DNA from: Deltaproteobacteria bacterium
Lineage (GTDB): Bacteria; Desulfobacterota; Deferrimicrobia; Deferrimicrobiales; Deferrimicrobiaceae
Assembly (NCBI GenBank): GCA_017889845.1
Contig: JAGGAJ010000118.1
Span: forward strand, 1-5,736
Direction: 5' to 3'
Length of the DNA stretch: 5,736 nt
Below, piece by piece: positions 1 to 5,736 of this stretch. How positions within the stretch are numbered: position 1 is the first letter of the stretch; each line of letters opens with the position of its first letter. The translations under genes were made by a program, and so were the position numbers. A model generated the notes under the pieces. That model worked only from the letters and a program-made list of their open reading frames with translations. It searched no databases and was not told the DNA's origin.

Positions 1-97
1 ATCGAACCGGCCGCATCGGGCTCCACATCCCCCTCGTCCTGAGCGGCGGTGCTTTTCCCCGGTCGGTTCCCCCCGCCGGGTGTCTCAAAAGAACCAA
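1..97. other. Left-edge stretch with no supported gene
   Basis: I see no gene here that can be supported. The plus-strand frame starting at base 1 stays open only to a TGA at 40-42, which could be the tail of a gene to the left but is too short to judge. A GC-rich segment at about 58-80 is loosely self-complementary but imperfect. The run of A residues at the right end belongs to the terminator of the neighbouring cold-shock gene, where it reads as the T-tract on the minus strand. Confidence 0.5.
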
Positions 98-128
98 AAA
101 CCCCCGGCGGGATGCCCGCCGGGGGTTT
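98..128 (-). terminator. Rho-independent terminator of the cold-shock gene
   Basis: A perfect 14-bp inverted repeat (98-111 with 115-128) encloses a 3-nt loop. The stem is very GC-rich, with a CCCCCGGCGGG core closed by three A-T pairs. Read on the minus strand, the stem is followed directly by TTTTT, continuing from the TTT already in the stem, which is the arrangement of an intrinsic terminator. It begins about 40 nt after the stop codon of the cold-shock gene at 170-172. Read on the plus strand only TTT follows, so it is probably weaker in that direction. Confidence 0.9.
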
Positions 129-169
129 CGATCGTTCCCGGGTTCTTCACCCGATGTCGTTACGCCGGA

Positions 170-385
170 TCAGGCCTTGCCGACGTTGGTGGCCTGCGGA
201 CCCTTGGGGCCCTGCGTGATCTCGAACTGGACCTTGTCGCCTTCTGCAAGGCTCTTGAAGCCCTCCGACTTGATCGCGCTGAAGTGGACGAACACATCCG
301 GCCCCCCGTTTGCCTGGCTGATGAATCCGAACCCCTTCGCGTCGTTGAACCACTTCACTGTACCTGTCTCCAAGAAAGCCCCCAT
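170..385 (-). CDS. CspA-family cold-shock protein
   Basis: The product is a small single-domain nucleic-acid-binding protein of the CspA family. Such proteins bind single-stranded RNA or DNA in the cytoplasm and act as RNA chaperones. The 71-residue sequence is one cold-shock domain. RNP1 is KGFGFI at residues 17-22 and RNP2 is VFVHF at 31-35. The family's stacking aromatics W12, F13, F19, F21, F32, H34 and F35 are present. The C-terminal segment GPKGPQATNV is also typical. The ATG at 385 adds four residues (MGAF) to the usual family N-terminus and has only a weak ribosome-binding site. A TTG at 371-373, preceded at 5 nt by a GGGGG run, would give a 67-residue protein of ordinary family length, so the true start is uncertain. 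The gene is monocistronic, divergent from the DUF3467 gene and ended by a strong terminator. The family call is secure. The sequence alone does not show whether it is cold-induced or constitutive. Confidence 0.96.
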   Translation of the reverse strand: MGAFLETGTVKWFNDAKGFGFISQANGGPDVFVHFSAIKSEGFKSLAEGDKVQFEITQGPKGPQATNVGKA

Positions 386-439
386 GAAAAATGTTCTTGC
401 TCAACCCAGGCAACGAGGCCCAAATCGACCAGAACAGAT

Positions 440-448
440 AGAATACCA
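440..448 (-). promoter_or_regulatory. Candidate extended -10 promoter for the cold-shock gene
   Basis: On the minus strand the bases read TGGTATTCT, an extended -10 element (TGn followed by TATTCT, four of six matches to TATAAT). It lies about 55 nt upstream of the ATG at 385, predicting a 5' leader of roughly 45-50 nt. There is no good -35 hexamer at the standard distance. TTGGAT occurs at a 14-bp spacing, which is too short, though extended -10 promoters often tolerate a poor -35. No E. coli-type cold box was seen. This is a motif match only. Confidence 0.35.
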
Positions 449-477
449 CAATATTGGCGATCCAACGAGATTTCTTC

Positions 478-541
478 GGTCGTTTGGTAATGGGCGAGAT
501 CGGGATCGTTGCCGGGCGCCGAGTCGTTCTTCCAAACGGCC
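478..541. repeat. Inverted repeat in the divergent intergenic region
   Basis: The arms GGTCGTTTGG (478-487) and CCAAACGGCC (532-541) can form a 10-bp stem with a single G-U pair at 480/539. The stem encloses 44 nt, within which GGCG (493-496) and CGCC (517-520) could add a short inner stem. It sits upstream of the DUF3467 start and upstream of the cold-shock promoter candidate on the other strand. In RNA it would be a structured leader for the DUF3467 transcript if transcription starts before 478. No T-tract follows on either strand, so it does not look like an intrinsic terminator. Confidence 0.4.
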
Positions 542-588
542 CCATCTAATCCGGTGTCAGGCGGAGCATATTTCCACGATGCATCCAG

Positions 589-595
589 AAAGGAG
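589..595 (+). promoter_or_regulatory. Ribosome-binding site of the DUF3467 gene
   Basis: AAAGGAG is a strong Shine-Dalgarno match on the plus strand and the best one ahead of the DUF3467 core. It lies 13 nt before the ATG at 609, longer than the usual 5-9 nt. A second GGAG at 603-606 is only 2 nt from that ATG, too close to act. The site supports 609 over the in-frame ATG at 579, which lies upstream of it. Confidence 0.55.
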
Positions 596-608
596 ACATT
601 CCGGAGCC

Positions 609-899
609 ATGCCGAACGAGAAACCGCCGGAGCGCACCCAGCAGATCCAAGTCAATACGGGCGATGAAATGTCCAGGGGACGTTACAGCAACAACATGCT
701 GGTGAGTCATAGCCCCGAGGAATTCATCATGGAGTGGCTTCTGAACTCGCCGTCCGGCACGCACCTGGTGTCACGGATCATCGTGAGCCCGGGCCACATG
801 AAACGGATCATCGATGCGTTTTCGGATAACCTGCGTAAATACGAGAGCAAATTCGGGGCGGTAAGGGTGATAGACAACAAGGATCAAGCATTCCATTGA
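609..899 (+). CDS. DUF3467 family protein (function unknown)
   Basis: This encodes a 96-residue protein that I recognise as DUF3467, a small uncharacterised bacterial family. The match rests on the conserved core: RGRYSN near residues 23-28, HSPEEFIMEW at 34-43, VSRIIVSPGHMKRIIDA at 54-70 and DNLRKYESKFG at 73-83. There is no signal peptide or membrane segment, so it is probably cytoplasmic. The soluble, mixed-charge sequence has no visible catalytic motif. Start choice: the ATG at 609 follows a good AAAGGAG at 589-595, though the 13-nt spacing is long. An in-frame ATG at 579 would add ten residues, with GGAG at 563-566 placed 12 nt upstream. The open frame continues left to 177, but that part lies antisense to the cold-shock gene and is not coding. 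The gene is divergent from the cold-shock gene and convergent with the efflux operon, so it is probably transcribed alone. No function can be assigned. Confidence 0.88.
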   Translation: MPNEKPPERTQQIQVNTGDEMSRGRYSNNMLVSHSPEEFIMEWLLNSPSGTHLVSRIIVSPGHMKRIIDAFSDNLRKYESKFGAVRVIDNKDQAFH

Positions 900-902
900 T
901 CC
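881..902. repeat. Inverted repeat spanning the DUF3467 stop codon
   Basis: GGATCAA (881-887) and TTGATCC (896-902) form a perfect 7-bp inverted repeat with an 8-nt loop. The right arm contains the TGA stop codon of the DUF3467 gene. No T-tract follows on either strand, so this is at best a weak transcript-end structure. Confidence 0.4.
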
Positions 903-952
903 AGGGGGCCGTGCCATCGCCAGGTCCCGGCACTTCTGTATCCATCCCTGGA
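900..952. terminator. Possible structured transcript-end region between convergent genes
   Basis: The gap between the convergent DUF3467 and permease genes can fold. An outer 7-bp stem pairs TCCAGGG (900-906) with CCCTGGA (946-952). Inside it, GTGCC (911-915) pairs with GGCAC (929-933). The symmetry would serve transcripts arriving from either side, but neither direction has a run of T after the stem. A classical intrinsic terminator is therefore not supported. Its left arm overlaps the neighbouring repeat at 881-902, so the two structures would compete. Confidence 0.25.
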
Positions 953-955
953 AAT

Positions 956-3900
956 TCAGGCTTCCGTTGCCGAAAATGCGCCATCACCCACCCGGTCCTT
1001 CCCGTGGTCGCGGGCGATGAGCATGTAGATGGACGGGATGACGAACAGGGTGAACAGGGTGCCGATGAACATGCCGCCGACCAGCACCAGGCCGATGGAG
1101 TTCCGCGCGGCCGCGCCGGCGCCGGTGACAAGTGTCAGCGGGAAGTGGCCGGCGATGGTGGCGGCGCTGACCATGAGGATCGGGCGGAGGCGAATCATGG
1201 CCGCTTGGCGGACGGCCTCCAGTTTCGTCGATCCCTGGAGCTGCAGCTTGTTCGCGAATTCCACGATCAGGATGCCGTTCTTGGACACCAGCCCGACCAG
1301 CGTCACCAGTCCGACCTGCGAATAGATGTTCAGGGTGGTGGTCCAGCCGTGGGTCCAGAACGGGACATTGGGGTCGGGCATCTTCAGGAACGTGAAGAGC
1401 AGGGCGCCGAACATGGCCAGCGGCACCGATCCTGCCAGGATCACGAACGGGTCCCGGAAACTGTTGAACTGGGCCGCCAGCACCAGGAATATCAGGATGA
1501 CGGCCAGGTTGAACGCGGGGAGGAACCGCTCCCCCTCCGTGCGAAGCTGGCGGGACTCGCCGGTGTAGTCGATTACGTACCCCTTGGGAAGGATCTTCGC
1601 CGCTTCATCCTCGAGGTACCGCAACGCCTCGTCCAGCGGCCGGACCGCCACGCCGCTGATCTTGACCGCGTTCAGCTGCTGGAACCGGTTGAGCGAGCGG
1701 GGTACGACCGATTCCCGCAGGGTAGCGAAGGTGCTCAGCGGGACCAGCTTGCCGTTGGGTCCCGTGACGCGGACGTCCTTCAGCTGGTCGGGATTGAGGC
1801 GGCCGATCCTCTGGATCTGGGGAATGACCTTGTAGCTGCGTCCCGAGATGTCGAAGCGGTTCACGAAGTCGCCGCCGACCAGCCCGCCCATGTCGCCTGC
1901 GATCTCTCCCAGGTTTAGCCCCATGGAGGCGACCTTGTCCCGGTCGATCACGAACTCGGTCTGGGGCTGATCGATCTTGACGTCGATGATGGGCGGGAAG
2001 GCGAACATCCCGCTCTGCATGGCCTTCCGCTGCAGCTGGTTGGCGAACTCCAGGATCTGGTCCGTTTCCGCCGTCGAGGCCAGGACGATCTCCACCGGGA
2101 AATCCCCTCCTCCGGGCAGGGCTGGCGGAGTCACCGGGAAGATCCGGATCCCGGGGATTCTCTGCAGATTCTGCTGGACGCCGGGAAGGATCCGGAAGAT
2201 GTCCCGTTTCCGCTCGCCCCACGGTTTGACGACCATGCCGCCGAAACCGGAGTTGGGAAAGGTGATCTGGAAGGTGAAGTCGGTCTCCGGCTCGCTCATG
2301 AAGATCCGGTTGGCTTCCGCCGCGAAGATCCGGTTCTGGTCCAGGGTGGAGTTTGCGGACGCATCGAGGATCCCGAAGATGACCCCCTGGTCCTCCAGCG
2401 GCGCCAGTTCCTTTGCGGACATGACGAACATCGGGACGGCGGCCAGGGAGACGGCGATCCAGACCGCGTACACCACCGGACGCGACGCCAGGGTGACATC
2501 GAGGAGGCGGCCGTAGGCGTTCTTCAGCCGCCCGAAATCGCGGGAGATGCGGCCGGCCAGCCCCCGTTCCGCCTCGCCGGAACGGAGCAGCCTCGCCGAC
2601 ATGACCGGCGAGAGGGTCAGGGCGACGACCCCGGAGATGGCGACCGCTCCCGCCAGGGTGAAGGCGAACTCCCGGAACAGCGCGCCGGTAAGCCCGCCCT
2701 GCAGGCCGATCGGAAGGTACACGGTCGCCAGAGTGACCGTCATGGCGACGATCGGCCCGACCAGCTCGCGGGCGCCGGTCAGCGCCGCCTCCTTCGGCGT
2801 TTTTCCCTCCCGGATGTGGCGCTCCACGTTTTCCAGGACCACGATGGCGTCGTCTACCACCAGCCCGACCGACAGGACGATGGCGAGGAGTGTGAGCAGG
2901 TTCACTGTGAACCCGAACGCCTGCATCAGGAAAACACCGCCGATCAGCGATAGCGGTATCGCCACCACCGGGATCAGGACGGAGCGGAGGGAGCCGATGA
3001 AGAGGAAAATGACGACCATCACGATGAGCAGCGTGTCGCCCAGTGTCTTCAGCACCTCGCGGATGGCGTTCGAGATGTAGTTCGTGGCGTCGTACGCGAT
3101 GCGGGCATCGAGGCCGGCCGGCAGGTCCCTGCCGATCGATTCCATCTCCGCGCGCACCAGCCGGATGACGTCGAGGGAGTTGGCGTTCGGGAGCGGCCAT
3201 ATCCCCATGAACACCGCGGTCTGTCCGGAGAAGTGGACCTCGGCGTCGTAATCCTCCGCCCCAAGCACCACGTCGGCGATGTCGCCCAGCCGGACCACGG
3301 TCCCGTTTCGCTCCCGCACCGCCAGGCTCCGGAACTCGCCGGCCGTTCCGAGATTGGTGTCGGCGGTGAGGTTGACCTGGATGTATTCCCCCTTGCTCTG
3401 CCCGAGGGCGGCGAGGAAGTTGTTGGAGGCCAAGGCCTGTCGCACCTGCGCCGGGCTGATGTCCAGCGCAGCCATCCGGTCGGGCTTGAGCCAGATCCGC
3501 ATGGCGAACGTGCGGGCGCCAAGGACTTCCGCCCGCTGCACCCCCTGCAGGGCGGACAGGCGGGGCTGGACGACGCGCACGAGGTAGTCGGTGATCTCGT
3601 TCTGCCTTAGGATGCCGGAACTGAAGCTTAAGTACGCCGACGCGAACCGGGTGTCCGCCGACTCGATGTTGATGACCGGCACTTCCGCTTCCGGGGGGAG
3701 GTCCCGGCGGACCTGGTCGACCTTGGAGCTGATCTCGGCAAGCGCCTTGGTGGAATCGAAGTTGAGCCGGAGGCGCACGCGGATCGTGGAGAGGCCCAGG
3801 GCACTCTGCGACTCCATGTACTCGATCCCGTCGGCGGCGGCGATGGCGCGCTCCAGCGGAGACGTGATGAAGCCGCGCACCAGGTTCGCGCTCGCGCCGA

Positions 3901-4054
3901 CGTATACGGTGGTGACGGTCACCGACGCGATCTCGCTCCGGGGGTATTGCCGGACGTTGAGGGTGCGGATCGCCTGGAGCCCGGCGATGATGATGAGGAG
4001 GTTGACCACCAGGGCCAGAACGGGGCGGCGGATGAACAGGTCGGTGAACTGCAT
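956..4054 (-). CDS. RND multidrug efflux permease (HAE1 family, MexI-like)
   Basis: This is the inner-membrane pump of a tripartite efflux system, exchanging protons for hydrophobic or amphiphilic drugs taken mainly from the periplasm. The 1032 residues show the duplicated RND plan: TM1 at about 10-29, a large periplasmic domain to about 337, TM2-TM6 at about 340-487, TM7 at about 525-545, a second periplasmic domain, and TM8-TM12 at about 845-1012. The length is close to AcrB (1049). The proton-relay residues D401, D402 (TM4), K925 (TM10) and R955 (TM11) are present, but the position matching AcrB Thr978 is V962. A segment at about 891-907, rich in Pro, Trp and Thr, lengthens the TM9-TM10 loop compared with AcrB and MexI. 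From remembered sequences the protein is closer to MexI than to AcrB; the asparagine-containing NSGFGG stretch at 601-606 replaces the AcrB switch-loop region. The ATG at 4054 overlaps the adaptor stop as TGATG and has AAGGA 6 nt upstream, supporting this start. It is the last gene of the operon. Substrates cannot be told from sequence. Confidence 0.97.
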   Translation of the reverse strand: MQFTDLFIRRPVLALVVNLLIIIAGLQAIRTLNVRQYPRSEIASVTVTTVYVGASANLVRGFITSPLERAIAAADGIEYMESQSALGLSTIRVRLRLNFDSTKALAEISSKVDQVRRDLPPEAEVPVINIESADTRFASAYLSFSSGILRQNEITDYLVRVVQPRLSALQGVQRAEVLGARTFAMRIWLKPDRMAALDISPAQVRQALASNNFLAALGQSKGEYIQVNLTADTNLGTAGEFRSLAVRERNGTVVRLGDIADVVLGAEDYDAEVHFSGQTAVFMGIWPLPNANSLDVIRLVRAEMESIGRDLPAGLDARIAYDATNYISNAIREVLKTLGDTLLIVMVVIFLFIGSLRSVLIPVVAIPLSLIGGVFLMQAFGFTVNLLTLLAIVLSVGLVVDDAIVVLENVERHIREGKTPKEAALTGARELVGPIVAMTVTLATVYLPIGLQGGLTGALFREFAFTLAGAVAISGVVALTLSPVMSARLLRSGEAERGLAGRISRDFGRLKNAYGRLLDVTLASRPVVYAVWIAVSLAAVPMFVMSAKELAPLEDQGVIFGILDASANSTLDQNRIFAAEANRIFMSEPETDFTFQITFPNSGFGGMVVKPWGERKRDIFRILPGVQQNLQRIPGIRIFPVTPPALPGGGDFPVEIVLASTAETDQILEFANQLQRKAMQSGMFAFPPIIDVKIDQPQTEFVIDRDKVASMGLNLGEIAGDMGGLVGGDFVNRFDISGRSYKVIPQIQRIGRLNPDQLKDVRVTGPNGKLVPLSTFATLRESVVPRSLNRFQQLNAVKISGVAVRPLDEALRYLEDEAAKILPKGYVIDYTGESRQLRTEGERFLPAFNLAVILIFLVLAAQFNSFRDPFVILAGSVPLAMFGALLFTFLKMPDPNVPFWTHGWTTTLNIYSQVGLVTLVGLVSKNGILIVEFANKLQLQGSTKLEAVRQAAMIRLRPILMVSAATIAGHFPLTLVTGAGAAARNSIGLVLVGGMFIGTLFTLFVIPSIYMLIARDHGKDRVGDGAFSATEA

Positions 4055-5175
4055 CAGTCGTCCTTCGGGCTGGGGGCGAGCCGGAACTCCGGGGCGAGCC
4101 GGTTGTCGACCACCACCGGCTGGCCGTTGCGCAGCTTGAAGACGCCGGTGCTGACGACGGTTTCCCCCTCCTTCAACCCTTCCGTGACGGCGACGTAATC
4201 GCCGCGCCGCTCGCCCAGCCGCACGAACTGCTGGCGGAGCACCTTCCCGCCCTTCTCCTTGCCGTCGTCCTGGACGACGAAGACCGAGTCGCCGTAGGGG
4301 GCGTAGAGCGCGGCCGTGGCCGGGATGGCGACCACCTTGTTCCGGACCGGCAGGCCCACCGTCACGTTGACGAACATGCCGGGACGCAGCTTCTCTTGCG
4401 GGTTCGCCACCGTCGCCTGGAGCCGGAGATTGCGGGTTTCGGCGTCCACCAGCGGACTGACGGTCGTCACGCGGCCGTCGACCGAAAGCCCCGGCAGCAT
4501 GTCCCCCGTCACCCGGACCGGCAGACCGACGCGCAACCGGGACAGTTCCTGCTGGGGGAGGGCGAAGTCGACGAAGATCGGGTCGAGCGACTGCAGCGTC
4601 ACGACCGGATCCCCCTCCCGGAGGATCTGGCCGAGGTTTACCTGCCGGATGCCCAGGCGGCCGCCGAAAGGCGCGCGGATCGACTTCTTCCCGATTGCGG
4701 CGCGGATCGCGTCCCGCTGGGCCACCGCCTGCTGGTGGTTGGCGACCGCGATGTCGTAATCCGCCTGGGAGATGATCTTTTCCGCCAGCATCTCGACGTC
4801 GCGCGCCAGGACGGTCCGCGTCAGATTCACCTGGGCTTCCGCACCGGGAAGCTGGGCCTCCTCCACGCTGGTGTCCTGACGGACCAGCAAGTCACCGTTT
4901 CCGACCTTCGCGCCGGGCGTAAACAGGATCTCCACGGCCTTCCCCGCTACCTCGGCGGCGACGGTGACCCCCTGCACCGCGGTAAGCGAGCCTACCGCAG
5001 ACAGCGAGGTCTCCCAGGATTCGACACGGGCGACGGCGGTGGTGACCGTTTCTGGCGGGAGCACCGCTTTCTTCCCCTGCTCGATCATCGCCCGGATCTG
5101 CAGGGCCTTGACGGCCGCAAGCGCGCCGATGACGATCACCAGGCCGAGGACGGCGAACAGGATGCGCTTCTTCAT
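4054..5175 (-). CDS. RND efflux periplasmic adaptor (membrane fusion protein)
   Basis: The adaptor links the inner-membrane pump to the outer-membrane channel. The 373-residue sequence has an N-terminal membrane helix at about 5-25. There is no lipobox cysteine, so it is probably held by an uncleaved anchor rather than a lipid. A lipoyl-like half-motif follows at about 65-102, then a short alpha-hairpin at about 104-162. The hairpin carries R125, M129 and S136 at the spacing of the RxxxLxxxxxxS motif, which in AcrA-type adaptors contacts the TolC-like partner, with Met replacing Leu. The second lipoyl half includes IRAPFGGRLGIRQVNLGQ at 166-183. The beta-barrel (about 195-275) and membrane-proximal domain (about 280-358) follow. 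The style is that of MexH-type adaptors. The ATG at 5175 overlaps the stop of the upstream outer-membrane gene by 4 nt (ATGA), with GGAG 10 nt upstream. The stop shares one base with the permease start. Both overlaps imply translational coupling. Confidence 0.95.
   Translation of the reverse strand: MKKRILFAVLGLVIVIGALAAVKALQIRAMIEQGKKAVLPPETVTTAVARVESWETSLSAVGSLTAVQGVTVAAEVAGKAVEILFTPGAKVGNGDLLVRQDTSVEEAQLPGAEAQVNLTRTVLARDVEMLAEKIISQADYDIAVANHQQAVAQRDAIRAAIGKKSIRAPFGGRLGIRQVNLGQILREGDPVVTLQSLDPIFVDFALPQQELSRLRVGLPVRVTGDMLPGLSVDGRVTTVSPLVDAETRNLRLQATVANPQEKLRPGMFVNVTVGLPVRNKVVAIPATAALYAPYGDSVFVVQDDGKEKGGKVLRQQFVRLGERRGDYVAVTEGLKEGETVVSTGVFKLRNGQPVVVDNRLAPEFRLAPSPKDD
4061..4065 (-). promoter_or_regulatory. 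Ribosome-binding site of the RND permease
   Basis: AAGGA on the minus strand lies 6 nt before the permease ATG at 4054, inside the 3' end of the adaptor gene. It fixes the start at the TGATG overlap, so permease synthesis can be driven by its own site as well as by ribosomes ending the adaptor. Confidence 0.6.
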
Positions 5176-5736
5176 GGTCGGAGGGCTCCGGCGGAGGGAT
5201 TATCGGTCATCACGGACGTCCTTGTCATGCCGGGTTCCGGTCCGCGGTTCCACCACCCGCCCCCCAGCGCCTGGAAGAGCGCGGCGGTATCGGAAAACCG
5301 CACGGCCTGCACCCGGACCAGGAGGATACGCGAAAGGAAGTACTGGCGCTGCGCGTTGAGCAGGGAGAGGTAGCTCGTCGCGCCGAAGCGTACCTGCTTC
5401 TTCGCGATGTCCAGGGTGTCGCGCGCGGCAACTTCGGCTTCCGCCTGCGCCTTGAGGGTCACGGCGTCGAATTCCAGCGCCCGGAGCACGTCGGCCACGT
5501 CGCGGAACCCCTGCAGGACCGTCTCGCGGTACTGCGCCGCGGCCAGGTCGAAGCCGGCGACGGCGGCGCGACGCTGCGCTTCCAGCGCCCCGCCGCGGAA
5601 GATGGGCTGCAGGAGTCCCGCCCCGATCCCCCAGGCTGCGGTGCCGGGTTGGAACAGGTCGCCGATCTGCGACGCTTCCGTGCCGTACCGGGCGGACAGC
5701 GTGATCTGGGGATAGAGGTTCGCCGTGGCCACGCCG
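5172..5736 (-). CDS. RND efflux outer-membrane factor, C-terminal part (OprM/NodT family)
   Basis: This is the outer-membrane channel of the tripartite pump. Only the last 187 codons lie in the window. The frame runs off the right edge, and the GTG at 5730-5732 is an internal valine, not a start (the preceding codon is an open Gly). The full family length is about 460-500 residues, so roughly the N-terminal 60% is missing, including any signal peptide or lipobox. The visible part matches the second outer-membrane efflux repeat. It contains ANLYPQITLSARYG near the left end, LLQPIFRGGALEAQRRAA (the conserved turn before the long helix), a long amphipathic helical stretch with QGFRDVADVLRALE, then GATSYLSLLNAQRQYF. 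Near the end is ALGGGWW, the typical C-terminal signature. About 24 residues follow this signature. The gene comes first in this part of the operon and overlaps the adaptor start by 4 nt. OprM-like proteins are trimers spanning the outer membrane and periplasm. Confidence 0.94.
   Translation of the reverse strand, partial: GVATANLYPQITLSARYGTEASQIGDLFQPGTAAWGIGAGLLQPIFRGGALEAQRRAAVAGFDLAAAQYRETVLQGFRDVADVLRALEFDAVTLKAQAEAEVAARDTLDIAKKQVRFGATSYLSLLNAQRQYFLSRILLVRVQAVRFSDTAALFQALGGGWWNRGPEPGMTRTSVMTDNPSAGALRP

Noticed and set aside
147..545. Minus-strand frame with a hydrophobic stretch, overlapping the cold-shock gene
   Set aside because: It shares the strand with the cold-shock gene but in a different frame. 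The hydrophobic run comes from AT-richer intergenic sequence, and the rest has no coding character.
177..608. N-terminal extension of the DUF3467 frame
   Set aside because: The frame stays open to 177, but 177-385 is antisense to the cold-shock gene and the extra sequence has no family match. The strong ribosome-binding site at 589-595 supports a start at 609.
896..1918. Long plus-strand open frame (340 codons) inside the permease region
   Set aside because: It is antisense to the well-supported RND permease. Its translation is full of Gln, Asp, Arg and His with no family resemblance, as expected from the complement of GC-rich coding DNA.
1605..3200. Long minus-strand open frame (531 codons) in another frame of the permease
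   Set aside because: It overlaps the permease on the same strand out of frame. The product is Arg/Pro/Gly-rich and low in complexity, typical of a shifted frame in high-GC DNA.
4396..5373. Plus-strand open frame (325 codons) opposite the adaptor and OMF
   Set aside because: It is antisense to two recognisable genes and its translation is Arg/Asp-rich with no domain resemblance.
1..5736. Search for a new defence, mobile or RNA system
   Set aside because: I saw no transposase, integrase, direct repeats of array type, tRNA-like fold or unusual multi-gene cassette. All large coding space is accounted for by ordinary efflux genes, a cold-shock gene and a DUF3467 gene.

Overview
The window is high-GC DNA from a Gram-negative bacterium. 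The evidence for a Gram-negative host is a complete inner-membrane/periplasm/outer-membrane RND efflux operon. The taxon is uncertain. The pairing of a CspA-family cold-shock gene with a DUF3467 gene, the GC-rich codon use and the style of the RND proteins would suit a deltaproteobacterium-like or related lineage, but this is inference from general impression, not a match to a known genome.

Layout. Positions 1-97 hold no gene I can support. A CspA-family cold-shock gene lies on the minus strand (170-385) and ends at a strong intrinsic terminator (98-128). A divergent intergenic region (386-608) follows. It has a plausible extended -10 promoter for the cold-shock gene and a 10-bp inverted repeat enclosing 44 nt. 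A small plus-strand DUF3467 gene (609-899) faces a short convergent gap (900-955) containing inverted repeats. The rest of the window, 956 to the right edge, is one minus-strand operon, transcribed right to left: an outer-membrane factor (OprM/NodT type, 5' end cut by the window edge), a periplasmic adaptor (membrane fusion protein) and an inner-membrane RND permease of the HAE1 family.

How the genes work together. The three efflux genes overlap at both junctions (ATGA, then TGATG), so they are probably translationally coupled and made in matched amounts. Together they would form a proton-driven tripartite pump exporting hydrophobic or amphiphilic compounds. The permease resembles the MexI-like branch more than AcrB. 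It keeps the Asp-Asp, Lys and Arg residues of the proton relay but has valine where AcrB has Thr978. The cold-shock and DUF3467 genes have no evident functional link to the pump.

I found no mobile element, CRISPR array, tRNA, rRNA or clearly new system. The points most worth a second look are the relay substitution in the permease, the OMF-first gene order, the uncharacterised DUF3467 gene and the inverted repeat upstream of it.
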